Assembly (NCBI GenBank): GCA_949361645.1
Contig: OX442415.1
Span: forward strand, 19,437,283 to 19,501,282
DNA from: Spongilla lacustris
Taxonomy: Eukaryota; Porifera; Demospongiae; Spongillida; Spongillidae
DNA: 64,000 bases
Direction of reading: 5' to 3'
Shown here: positions 11,071-21,352 of the stretch, in pieces
Position numbering within the stretch: position 1 is the first letter of the stretch
Layout: the number at the start of each line of letters is the position of its first letter
Notes under the pieces: generated by a model
Seen by the model: only the letters and a program-made list of their open reading frames with translations
Database searches by the model: none
What the model was told of the DNA's origin: nothing
Program-made: the position numbers and the translations under genes

Positions 11071-12218
11071 TGCCATATATCAGAGAAAGCCGCTAGTAAA
11101 GTTATAATGGATTGAAATGTTAGATAGCATAAACACCTATCACTCTACATGATTGGTGTAATTTTTAGCCCCTTCCACTGGGTTCCTCATAAGAATGAGT
11201 ACATTCCCATAGAGATGTATGGGAAATTGCTTTTTTAATAATGATTTTTCATCACTATTCTTCTTTTTGCTCTGAACTGAAGATAGGAAGGTTAGTTATA
11301 ACTATTTCAGAAGATACTAAAATGATCAAGGCAACTTTCTATTAAGCTTATATGCCCATAGGCATCTTTCCCTGGGTTCCTGGGGCACTTTTGGTCATCA
11401 GGGTACAAGTATCTAGTTTGGTTGTAAAATAATTAAAAACCGCCCGGATGACAATCAGTAAAACTATATGGCGTTCAGTTCTGGCCCAGTTGGAAGTAAC
11501 AAACTCCACTGCGCGCAAATGCGGTATGTTCTTTGTTTGGGTTTTCGTTGGCGTGGGATACTATAGAGCTTCTAAGTCCTAGCTAGGCCGTTTCAAGATT
11601 ATGGTCTGTCAAACGCGGAGTGGTCTATGTCTACCCGATGAACATTAAACGTTACTACGTGTGTATTTCAGGAAAACCAAGGCATCACAGAGACTTATGG
11701 CTAAGTAAGGCCCTATAACTTTCTATATTCGACCACGTGATATGGCTCTATGAGTATGATAGCTGGGAAACGTGCATTTTCTGTTGCTACGTTTTCAAAA
11801 GGGTGCGTGCATATCCACATTTGTAAATGCTATCGTTCTATATAGAATTTGAAGCGGACAAGCGAAACAGTGATACGGGACAAAGACAAGCCGTATAAGG
11901 ATATGTGCCCAATAATATCATTGTGCGAGGCAATGATGTTACTACGTAACTATTCTTTTTAGCTCCGGTCCCTCGCCCAGTGGCGGATGTAGTCAGCGCG
12001 CGATCTTTTCGTCCGGATTACTGAGTGGTTTCATGTATGAGCTGACAACGACCCTCCAGATGGAACCTCTCTATGGCAACACCTCATTAAAAGGTCTTCC
12101 GTGATCCACCACTAACTGGCTGTAACTGCCCTCATATCCCAGGTATGTGGATTTCCCTATAGTACCTCATAAAGCACATGAACATGTGATTCCATATAGG
12201 TGTCATGTGATACATAAA
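11071..12218. other. Intergenic stretch, no supported gene
   Basis: CCCATAGAGATGTATGGGA (about 11200-11222) echoes CCATAGAAATGTATGGGA at about 11036, a short duplication. Otherwise no protein-like frame and no recognised repeat. Confidence 0.35.
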
Positions 12219-12264
12219 CACACACACACACACATACACACACACACACACACACATGCACACA

Positions 12265-12325
<61 letters not shown>

Positions 12326-12338
12326 ACACACACACACT
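12219..12338. repeat. (CA)n microsatellite
   Basis: CA array interrupted by single ATACA and ATGCA variants. Open frames through it are repeat artefacts. Confidence 0.95.
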
Positions 12339-12635
12339 GAGCATGTTATCTCATTGCAGTACAGTCTGCTGCTATGCAATGCTCTGGGTGGAGGGAGGTA
12401 GCCTTGTGAGATAGCCTTGTGGAGGTAGAGGAGAGAGCCTTGTGAAGGTGCATGGATGGGAGGTATCCTTGTGGAACAAGAGTAAGCTTAGGTTGGGACA
12501 ATTTTAAGGGAAAGATCCCTTCTCCCCTAGAGATGAGGAATTTGATAGCGCATCCCAGATGCAGCCACTGGGATATGAATCAAATTAAGTTAAGATGTAA
12601 AGGTCTATACATGTAAAACTGCATGAGAAGGAAAT
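12339..12635. other. Left flank of the LTR element
   Basis: Short tandem echoes of TAGCCTTGTG and GAGCCTTGTG occur at about 12400-12480. The last five bases, GAAAT (12631-12635), are the left copy of the target duplication of the retrotransposon that follows. Confidence 0.5.
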
Positions 12636-12926
12636 TGTGACGGATCTGAAGTTCCGCTTGAACTATCAGCCGCACTCCGCAACCTAATGCTATATAGATT
12701 GCTACCTCGTAACTCCCGTTCGTAGTTACTTACTGGCAGAACTCTTATTTTAATTCCCGATACATGCTTTTATACACATATCAGTAACACTAAATACATT
12801 ACTTAATTAACCTAAAGTTCGCATCTACAATACCAATGAGTTCAACCTCCTGAATGGCTCCATACAGGTTAGACCTTTGACTCCTCCATTCAGGTTAGAC
12901 CTTTGACAGGTCACTGATCTGTCACA
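12636..12926 (-). repeat. LTR (3' LTR of the minus-strand element)
   Basis: 291 bp, TG...CA. It includes an internal duplication of AGGTTAGACCTTTGAC separated by TCCTCCATTC and the palindromic end CACTGATCTGTCACA. Matches 18482-18772 base for base by eye. Confidence 0.95.
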
Positions 12927-15102
12927 CTCCATTCCCCCTCTCCAGCAACAACTCGTTTGTTGCAAGTCGGGAAAGAGAATCAGCATTCTGGTTCGCACTC
13001 CCTGCTCTATGCACTACTTTAAAACAGTAGGGCTGCATTGCCAAACTCCATCTGCACAACCTTGGGTTGGTTTCCTTCAGCCGCTCTAACCATTGTAATG
13101 ATCGATGATCCGTTTGAATTACGAAGTTTCTGCCGAGCAGGTATACTCGGAACGCCTCCACTGCAAGTCGTATTGCCAAACACTCTTTCTCCACAGTGGA
13201 GTAGCGCTCTTCTCTAGGCAGTAACTTCTTACTGAAGTAGCCCACAGGGTGATCTAGCCCATCTTCAATCTGGCTCAGTACTGCCCCTATCAGGATGAAC
13301 TCCTTGTCGAAATCTGGACTCCTCAGCACAGGCTTTGAGCACAAAAGCCCTTTCAACCTTCCAAATGCATCTTGACATTCCTTTCCCCATACTACGATGT
13401 TCGGGGCCGACTTCCTCGTCAAGTCGGTCAACGGGGCTGCAATAGAGGAGTAGTCAGGTATAAATCGGCGGTAGTATCCCGCGAGTCCAAGGAAACCCCG
13501 CACCTGACGTTTCGTCTCTGGTACCGGGAACTCCTCGACTGCTTTCAGCTTAGCTTTATCAGGCTGCACGCTACCACTACCGACTATATGTCCAAGATAT
13601 ACGCATCTAGACATTGCAAACTGACACTTTCCGACCTTGACCGTCAACCCTGCTTCACCAATATTTTTAAACACCTCTGCTAGGTGTTCCAGATGCTGCT
13701 CAAAAGTGTTGCTATAGATCACCAAATCGTCCAAATAAGCTGCTGCATAACCTTCACATCCTCGAACTAGGTTGTCCATCAACCTCTGGAAAGACGCTGG
13801 GGCCCCACTTAAACCAAAAGGAAGGACACGAAACTGGAACAAACCGAATGGTGTGATGAATGCAGTCTTGTAGCGATCTGCCTTAGCTACTGGCATCTGC
13901 CAATACCCCTTCGTGAGATCCAACGTGGTGATATACTTCGCTTTCCCCAGTCCATCTATTAGGTCATCAATTCTAGGCATCGGATATGCCTCCACTCTGG
14001 ATACGGTATTTAGTCGCCGATAGTCCACACACATTCGTAGCGCTCCATCCTTTTTCTTCACCAGCACAATAGGAGAGGCCCAATCACTTCTGGAGGTCTC
14101 AATAATTCCGCTCTGCAGCATCTCATCCAGTTCCTTCCGAACCAGCTCCCGGTAGGCATGAGGCAATCGATAGGGTGGCAACCTCACAGCATTGTTTTCC
14201 ACCGCGGGGATTCTGTGTTCCGCCAGCTTAGTTAAGCCTGGTGTATCACTGAACACCGTCTGGTAACGTTCAAGCAGTCTATCCAGCCTTCCACGTTCTT
14301 CTCCACTTAGCTGATCACCAAAGTCTGCCTTCTTCATACTAGCCTCATTCCATACCGATATGTCATCTTGATCTATGTCTTCCTCTGCATAGCTGCATAC
14401 TTCTGGAGATGTCCTGACACTGAAAGCCTTCAACATGTTCACGTGGAACACCCTCCTTCTCTTCTTTTTATCAAACATGTCGACACAATAGGTCACATGA
14501 CCCATACGCTCCAACACCTGATATGGCCCCTGCCATTGAGCCAATAACTTATTTGTACTTGTGGGTAACAGCACCAACACTGGGTCGCCAGCCTTGAACT
14601 CCCTCAACCTCGCCTTTGCATCATACCATCGTTTCTGCTTGTCTTGTTTCTCCAGCACGTTCTCCTTCACACACTCGGCCATCTCTTTCAATTTCTGTTG
14701 CGTTGACATTACATAACTCACGACGCTCTCCTCCGATTTCTGGTCCGCTTCCCAGGTCTCTTTAAGAATGTCCAGTGGTCCTCGAACATCCCGACCGTAA
14801 AGAAGCTCGAAAGGAGAGAAGCCTATCGACGACTGAGGCACCTCCCTGTACGCAAACAGAAGGTAGGGGATCATCCTATCCCAATCCTTTCCATCCTCCG
14901 ACGCCGTCTTCCGCAACATGGCCTTTAGCGTCTTGTTAAAACGCTCGACCAGTCCATCCGTTTGCGGATGGTATGGGCTGGTCCGGATAGGCTTCACTTG
15001 AAGTAGCCTATACAACTCCGCTAGCAACTGCGACACAAAGTTGCTTCCCTGGTCCGTCAGGATTTCTCGCGGCACTCCTACCTTAGCAAATACCTCGATC
15101 AT
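12922..15102 (-). pseudogene. pol, distal part: integrase C-half, reverse transcriptase, RNase H
   Basis: A 726-codon open frame directly after an in-frame TAG (15103-15105); its ATG is the codon after that stop, so it is the continuation of the upstream frame, not an independent gene. Residues 1-60 carry the second and third integrase catalytic residues (D17 in LTDQGS, E53 in GLVERFN, 35 apart, with HPQTDG between). Residues 155-225 resemble a Gypsy integrase tail. The reverse transcriptase spans about 305-485, with LDLTKGYW (D395) and YLDD (D458, D459). RNase H follows at about 590-715, keeping VEKE (E640), QTDHRSL (D665) and NADSLS (D708). Oddity: FILIGAVLSQ at 602-611 lacks the segment of about nine residues that normally holds the first catalytic Asp, so RNase H should be inactive. 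The frame ends at the LTR edge. Confidence 0.92.
12927..12943 (-). other. Polypurine tract
   Basis: Directly inside the 3' LTR the minus strand reads GGAGAGGGGGAATGGAG, a purine run with one T, in the position expected for the plus-strand priming site of an LTR retrotransposon. Confidence 0.8.
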
Positions 15103-16149
15103 CTAGATCTTTTCAGCTATGTGCTCCGCGTCAATGCTCTTCAGCGGTATAGCTTCGGGGTATCTTGTTGCGTAATCGCACATCACCAACACGTAGCGAT
15201 TACCACTTCGACTTCTGGGTAGCGGACCTACTATGTCCATAGCCATTCGGCTAAACGGTTCACTGATAATGGGCAAAGGAATCAGTGGTGCTTTCGTTCC
15301 AACACTATGGGTAGTTTTCTGGCAAATCCGACAGCTCCTACAGTAATCTTCAATGTCCTTGTACACTGAAGGCCAGAAAAATCTTCGTAGCACCCTCTGC
15401 CTTGTCTTCTCTTTGCCTTGGTGCCCCGATATGGGAATCTCGTGAGCCATCTCCAACACCGTTCCCCGACAGCGCTTCGGAAGTACCAGCTGCTCGATAC
15501 TCATCTCCGGTCTGCCCGTTGGCACCCATCTTCTATACAATACGCCATCCTCCTTGAAATATCCAGTTTCATTCTGTTCCGGCGATTTCTCTGCGGCTCG
15601 CCACGCCTCGGCTAAAGTTTCGTCCTGTTTCTGGAGGGTTTTCAACTCCTCCCCTGATACTGGGAGTCCGAGTCCACAACCTGGTTCACCAGCACCCTTC
15701 CTTGGTCCAGTTCCGTCCACAGTTGCCTTTACCTCCACCAGCTCTAAATCGTGGGACTTAGTGCCTGACGCAATCTCCTTTTCCTTTTGCTGGATTCTCT
15801 CTTCCAGCTGCTGCCGTGCTTTAGCCCTTGTCATCACCACTAACGCATCGTCTACGTTGGCCAGTTCAGGTTGATCTCTTCCGAGCAACTTGAATAACTG
15901 AGGGACGTCTGTTCCTAGAAGCAATTGCACGGGTAGATTATCGGCTACAGCGGCTTCCACCTTGAAATTCCTGCCCGATATCTCAACTCCGATCTCTGCC
16001 AGCGGGTAAAACGTCGTATCTCCGTGAGCACAGCGAATTGCCACTCCCTTTCCCTCTATCAATTTGTGTTCTGGAACCAAGTTTCGGCGAATCATCGTCC
16101 GAGAGCATCCTGTATCGAGTAACACCTTCACCATCTTGCCTTCTATCAT
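15103..16149 (-). pseudogene. pol, proximal part: protease and integrase N-half
   Basis: 348 codons ending at TAG. The aspartic protease active site is LLDTGCS (D12), with the second protease motif LLLGTDV near 77-82. After a charged linker (about 100-200) comes the integrase zinc-binding domain with H236, H243, C270 and C273 (HEIPISGHQG ... CRSCRICQ). The start of the catalytic core follows, MAMDIVGP with D305 as its first acidic residue. Protein similarity continues in frame across the stop into 12922-15102, so the stop is a lesion or a suppressed codon. The first ATG is not the natural start: the frame continues upstream to the nested transposon at 16199, as expected for a gag-pol product. 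Confidence 0.9.
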
Positions 16150-16199
16150 CCCTTGGCGGAATACCTTCTGCTCTTCCTTTCTGCCACGACGTTCCGTCT

Positions 16200-17414
16200 C
16201 AGGGGCGGATCCAGGATTTCATAAAAGGGGGGGTTGTTAATGAATAATAATTAATAAAAGAGGGGGAGGGTGCGAAAGGGGGTACCCCGCCCGCCTAGCT
16301 AGGGGGCCTGGGGGAGCGCTGTAAGCTCCCCCATCGGGGTCTGGGGCGGAGCCCCAGCCGCCAACGCTTTTTTATTATATCATGCTCAAAACACTACGTA
16401 AAACTGCGTGCAAAAAAGGAAATGGTATATAATTTTCATGAATCAAATTCAAATAATTCAGCAATTTATAAGAATTGCTGGATCTATCAGTGGCGTAGGA
16501 GCTGCAGCGGGGCTGCAACTGAACAACAAAAAATAAAATAAAATAGGTTGACATGATACATCAATTTACTGAATTAGCTGAGCAATTGCTGCTAGTTAAT
16601 TACATTAAAATCGATCGCGAGACGCTAGCTTATACCTCACAAGCAAAACTGCGGTATTAACCAATTAATTCCTGTAGACGCAAATAGGCGTCAAATAGGT
16701 GTTTACTGTTACCAAGGTATTTTGGGTGAGGTGACCACAAACCAATGAAAAATTATACCAATTTGAAGTTCTTCATAAACATGGCTTTAGTGGTTGTCGT
16801 TAGATTATCCCTTCCTGCATGCCATACAAAAGAATTTGACCACATATGAGATCAAATCACCTAACAAACAAAGCGGTTTTAAGCTACCCGTACTACGTAG
16901 TTTACAACGGCTACCACAAGTGGTCTTGGCTGCACTAAGTAACTATAGCTGTATGCTTACTTTTTAATGTAAGAAAACTGCATGCATACTTGAGTAAGAG
17001 TTTTTATAAATGTCCTGTTTTGTTCTTTAGAGTGCAGTGTGATATTGTAGTTTATTGCCGTATTGGAGAAAACTTTTAAGTTACATCGCCTCTTGCATGG
17101 TTGCATTATGATCCATTTTGCATAGAGACGAGCGAAAGAAAATCAATTCCGCAACCACAGAACAAGCAATCGCCGTAGCGATCGTTTTAAATCACGTAGA
17201 GTAGCCGGATTGTAAAACCTTCTGTTAATAACTATACATGTATTATTAATAACAGTTAATGTTCAATGCATGCAATGTCGATTCGGTTAAAGCCTTTTTG
17301 CCTTGCTAGTAATCTTTCTCTTTTGTTCGGAATTTCCTATTAGTGAATGTATTCATTACGGGTCTGAAAGGGGGGGTTGCAACCCCCCCAACCCCCCCTC
17401 TGGATCCGCCACTG
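16200..17414 (+). mobile_element. Non-autonomous CAGGGGCGGATCCAG transposon, copy B, nested in gag-pol
   Basis: Left end CAGGGGCGGATCCAG, right end CTGGATCCGCCACTG. The 6-bp duplication CCGTCT flanks it (16194-16199 and 17415-17420) and fixes the insertion within the retrotransposon, between the second gag zinc knuckle and the protease. Just inside the left end is the GC-rich block (about 16294-16363, AGGGGGCCTGGGGGAGCGCT and GGGGCGGAGCCCCAG) shared with copies at 5909, 36115 and 51858. At about 16488-16523 a second terminus-like CAGTGGCGTAGGAGCTGCAG suggests a further, undefined insertion. The interior is AT-rich with no transposase. Confidence 0.9.
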
Positions 17415-17420
17415 CCGTCT

Positions 17421-18404
17421 CCCTGCTAAACATTGCTCCCCTTCCTTGCGGACAGTTCTTTGACAAATGTCCAATCTGTCGACACCGATAACATCTCACG
17501 CGCATGCTTGGTCCTGACGATCTGCCACCCATATCTTCCTTCTTCTACAGTCTTCTTCAACATGGCCGCTCTTATCGCAGTAAGCACACTGCACAGCTTT
17601 CTTAACCGATGTGGGGTATTCACTGCCTGGTAACTTTCCTTCAGCAACACTACGTCTGGTCTGCTCAAACTCATCCACTAACTCCCCGGCTGCTACGCAT
17701 GACCCCGGTTTCCTCTCCACCAGCCACAGACGCTTCTCCAGTGGGAGCGAATTGAGAAACTGCTCCATCCCTATCACTTGTTGTATCTCGTCTACCCTCG
17801 TCTTCCCCTTCATCCATTTTTGTAGTAGATCTATCAAGCGGACACTAAACTCGCGATTTGTCTCTCCATCCTTCCTCTTCTCTGTTCGAAATCTGTTCCT
17901 GTAGGCCTCCTCGTTGATGTTATACCTGGTCAGAATCGCATCTTTAATAGCTTCATATTCTCCCACCTCCGTTATCGACAAAGCTGCGAATGCCAACTGT
18001 GCTTTTCCCGCCAACTGTGGAGCCAGATAATGCGGCCACCGTTCCTTTTCCACCTTGTGTGCGGCCATTATCCTTTCAAAAGTAATGAGGTACGACTCGA
18101 TGTCGTCGTCATCCTTCAGCGCTACTAGCTTCACGCTCAGCTCCGCCCCCGACTTTGCAACCGGCTGCGCCTTAATCATGGACATGAGGTTGTCGATATG
18201 CGACTGCATTGTTTCCATGGTTCGCTCCACTTCTCTCTCTCTTCTTGTCCGCTCCGCTACTGCTTCTTCTTCTCGTCTTTGACGCTCGGCTGCAAATTCT
18301 TCGTCTCGTTTCTGTCGATCCGCGACCAGCTCTGCCATCATTTTCTTCAACTCATCCATCGTTTCCACCGACGACTTGTATGCGCGACCGGATCGCGTTG
18401 TCAT
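17421..18404 (-). pseudogene. gag with SCAN-like capsid domain and zinc knuckles
   Basis: The main frame (17496-18404, 302 codons) starts MTTRSGRAYK. Residues 20-75 form a highly charged Arg/Glu heptad-like coiled coil. Residues about 100-255 are a retrotransposon gag/capsid region whose last part (FSVRLIDLLQKW, EQFLNSLP, GELVDEFEQTR) resembles a SCAN domain. A CCHC zinc knuckle with C273, C276, H281 and C286 lies near the end. The frame then stops, but a second good CCHC knuckle (CYRCRQIGHLSKNC, about 17452-17494) is found in another frame immediately downstream, running toward the protease. This is either an indel or a frameshift site. SCAN domains are held to derive from Gmr1-like gag proteins, which fits the pol order. 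Confidence 0.88.
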
Positions 18405-18454
18405 ACAATTCCGATGAGCTTGAAGTGCGCGGTATACTCTGTTTGTCTAACAGA

Positions 18455-18479
18455 GGATCGTATCCCGCCGCTGCCACCA
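18455..18479 (-). other. Primer-binding site
   Basis: Two bases inside the 5' LTR the minus strand begins TGGTGGCAGCGGCGGGATAC, followed by GATCC. It starts with TGG, as expected for pairing to a tRNA CCA end, and continues like an acceptor stem and T arm. The tRNA species was not determined. Confidence 0.75.
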
Positions 18480-18481
18480 AA

Positions 18482-18772
18482 TGTGACGGATCTGAAGTTC
18501 CGCTTGAACTATCAGCCGCACTCCGCAACCTAATGCTATATAGATTGCTACCTCGTAACTCCCGTTCGTAGTTACTTACTGGCAGAACTCTTATTTTAAT
18601 TCCCGATACATGCTTTTATACACATATCAGTAACACTAAATACATTACTTAATTAACCTAAAGTTCGCATCTACAATACCAATGAGTTCAACCTCCTGAA
18701 TGGCTCCATACAGGTTAGACCTTTGACTCCTCCATTCAGGTTAGACCTTTGACAGGTCACTGATCTGTCACA
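18482..18772 (-). repeat. LTR (5' LTR of the minus-strand element)
   Basis: 291 bp, TG...CA, apparently identical to 12636-12926. It must contain the element promoter. The right target duplication GAAAT follows at 18773-18777. Confidence 0.95.
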
Positions 18773-18777
18773 GAAAT

Positions 18778-20157
18778 ACGTGTTACATGCATGTAGATTA
18801 GGACCAATTTAAAGTGACTACAATTGTCCACCTTTACCTTCTGAGGCTGAGGGTTTGGTTGTACACACAGGACAGTCACCAGTTGGCTGCCAGGAGAGGA
18901 GGCTTACCTACATGACCACCTGGTATGGACCAGGGAGGACTGGACTCAAAGTTTTGCATCTCATGGACTGTGCCAGCCACCCTTAGTTCCAACATGCACC
19001 TGGTGAAAGCACTTCAGCAACAACTCAAATGGAAGGCTTTGTGTGGTCTAGCTATATGTACATGGCTCTGCAAATGTAGGTGATTGATGTAACAGTTATG
19101 GTGTGGCATTTATATTTATTTGGTTATCTGTATGTGTGTGTGATAATTGTGGAAGGTTCAAGAAGGGCTGGTATTAACAGAATGTACATTGTAGCTGACT
19201 CAATGTCTTTGTGGTCACCTGTATTTAATTAGGGTGGTGGCATGTGGTGATTTGTGTAAACGTTTCACATGCATGGTAGTACATACATGTAGTTCTACCT
19301 AGCTGTACCTTCATGCCATTGATCTGTTCATTAATGACATATCAGAGCTGCATCATGGCATCCTTTTCTGTGCCATTGCTTAGTATTTGTAGGGGCAAAT
19401 TACACAGACAGGTGCATGTATGTGATCTACTTATAAGTTATAACCACTCTCCGAGTACGTTTACGGGTGTTCATCCTTGTTGTATACCTTCCGGCGGAGT
19501 TGGATAGGACAGCGTATACGTAGCAGAGCAGCTGCGTATATTGGGTCTGGGAACGAGACTGCTATGGAAGTGACCTTGGCTAACCATTGATGATCGACGA
19601 TTAGGATATACATATACATAACAGGACACAGTGGAAGGTCCAGCTGGGAGTATCCGCCGCCCATGCATATGTGAATCCTTTAGCTAGTGGAAGGCAATGT
19701 CCTTAATTAACACACCTCCACGAGAACTTCTAGTATGGTATCAAAAACATGCCAGTCGTGCTGGTAAACGTCAGAGCGATGCAAATGCAGATATATATAT
19801 AGGGACGGAATCGCCCGTGCATCTTAACCGCTAAACGAGCTGGGTACTCTCGTAGTGACCCCCATATTATACGGGCTATATATCATTATGTGGTAGCTAC
19901 TCCACAGCAGCCGCTCTATCAGATCGACCTTCGCGTTTTGGGGGTTTCAAGCCTACATGTATATAGTAATACTAGATTACTTCCAACATGCGTCCCTCGT
20001 TCACAGTCCAATCGAAGTTCGATGGCTAGCAAGACTAGCGTATACCAAGAATTATTGATAGCGATCGAGTGTAGAGCTATTATATCCACAATACTAATCA
20101 GACGGGTACAAATATAGGCTTGATACCCAACCCTCCGTCAAAAGGCTAGCCATGCCT
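18778..20157. other. Intergenic stretch, no supported gene
   Basis: No protein-like frame. GGGTCTGGGAACGAGACT at 19543-19560 is one of several dispersed copies of this word; an inverse copy at 20158 leaves a span of about 630 bp with inverted ends, a possible but unproven element. Confidence 0.4.
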
Positions 20158-20241
20158 AGTCTCGTTCCCAGACCCTATTTATTGATAAACAAGGTAAATG
20201 TTTACCTTGTTTCTCAATAAATAGGGTCCGGGAACGAGACT
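20158..20241. repeat. 84-bp hairpin with GTCTCGTTCCCAGACCC ends
   Basis: The left arm reads GTCTCGTTCCCAGACCC then TATTTATTGA and AACAAGGTAAA. The right arm is its inverse with a couple of differences. The whole unit folds on itself around ATGT. Terminal words recur singly at 19543, 21149, 38663 and, diverged, near 9535. Confidence 0.8.
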
Positions 20242-20589
20242 AAGCTTGCACAAATGATCAAAATGGTTAAATAACATATCACGTGACCTCCAGACTGTAT
20301 TCAGTGGCAGGGGCACGAGGACAACTAAGTTGCGCATGCGTATGCTTAGATCACTAAAATCGACGATAGCTTTAGTTCGGAAGGATTTCATGTAACAGCG
20401 ATGGCTATTCCTAACTTTCCTGCCATGCAGACATACAATTAACGTATTACAAGACAATAATAATAATATATTTTAATAAATTAATTAGCTGTTTTAATAA
20501 CGTGATAAATCTCTAAAGTACCTAGTGAGTTTAATGGTGCAATCAGATTTTTAAAATCACAATTGTAAGCCGAGTTATGCATTGATGTC
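20242..20589. other. Non-coding spacer
   Basis: AT-rich, no supported feature. Confidence 0.35.
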
Positions 20590-21110
20590 CACAATCCTGT
20601 AGCTATCGATTAATTTGTTCTGTTCATTAATTTCTATATCATCCATTACGGAGATACAGGTGAGCAAATTACGGGCACGTTTTCCCGATTGTTTCGCGCC
20701 AATGATTTTGGCAAATCCAAATCGCTTCCCGCTAAGTGTATGGGGATTGGGGAGGCGGTGATTATATCATTGGCGCAAATCAAGCGAATAAACGTGCATG
20801 TAGTTTGCTCTTAACTGTATCTCCGTAACGGATGATTTAGAAACCAACGAAAAGAACAAATCAATAGCTACAGGACTCCTCTATGCACACTCCAAATTTG
20901 ACGCGTTTTCAACACTCGTACGTCGAGAAATGTAACCCGCGGGGTTAACGATTGTTCAGTATATCCACAAAACGGAAAATGTGTAGATCACCAATTTACA
21001 CAGAGAGAAATGGTGTGGGAACAGGTGTACGAAGTTTGAAAGGAAAAGGTTGCACAGTTGCGAAGACGTGTTGTTTAGTATAACGTGCAATTTTTACAGT
21101 GATAGAATTT
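20590..21110. repeat. Long foldback repeat, second copy
   Basis: Arms face each other: the left has TGTAGCTATCGATTAATTTG, then ATCATCCATTACGGAGATACAG and TCGCGCCAATGAT (20600-20710). The right has ATCATTGGCGCAAAT, CTGTATCTCCGTAACGGATGA and CAAATCAATAGCTACAGGA (20768-20880). The centre is GGGATTGGGGAGGCGG. The same inner words build the larger palindrome at 61696-62525, and the right side continues with sequence shared with 10680-11070. Confidence 0.75.
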
Positions 21111-21272
21111 TAACCAAGTCCATTATGCGATAAACATTGCGTCATATTGGTCTGGGAACGAGACTATAGGAAACAAGCTCGTTGCGAAATGTACTAAATG
21201 CACTCGCTTTGATTTGTAGTTGGAGCTGTCCGTCGTCATGACTCGTGAAGAGGGAGATCTGTTGGCTAGTTC

Positions 21273-21352
21273 GAATTACTGCCAGTACGTGTAATAATTG
21301 CAATTTATTGTATAACTATTGAACAATAAATTGCACGTACTGGCAGTAATAA
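21273..21352. repeat. Hairpin, ATTACTGCCAGTACGTG arms
   Basis: ATTACTGCCAGTACGTG and GCAATTTATTGT on the left are mirrored by ACAATAAATTGC and ACGTACTGGCAGTAAT on the right; an unpaired TAATAATT lies in the left arm only. Origin unknown, possibly a small MITE. Confidence 0.75.

Larger units (their letters stand above)
12636..18772 (-). mobile_element. Gmr1-like Ty3/Gypsy LTR retrotransposon (inactive copy)
   Basis: A 6.1-kb element inserted on the minus strand. Two 291-bp LTRs (12636-12926 and 18482-18772) begin TG and end CA, and I see no difference between them. The 5-bp duplication GAAAT flanks the element (12631-12635 and 18773-18777). Reading on the minus strand from the right: LTR, primer-binding site, gag with SCAN-like domain and zinc knuckle, a nested DNA transposon (16200-17414), protease, integrase, reverse transcriptase, RNase H, polypurine tract, LTR. 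Integrase before reverse transcriptase is the Ty1/copia order; among Ty3/Gypsy elements it defines the Gmr1-like group. Coding is broken by a frame change between the two gag zinc knuckles, the nested insertion, an in-frame TAG in integrase and a small deletion in RNase H. Confidence 0.93.

Noticed and set aside
13372..13683. Plus-strand 103-codon frame within the LTR element
   Set aside because: Antisense shadow of the RT/RNase H region.
18198..18571. Plus-strand Ser/Leu-rich frames
   Set aside because: Antisense to the charged coiled-coil part of gag and the LTR.
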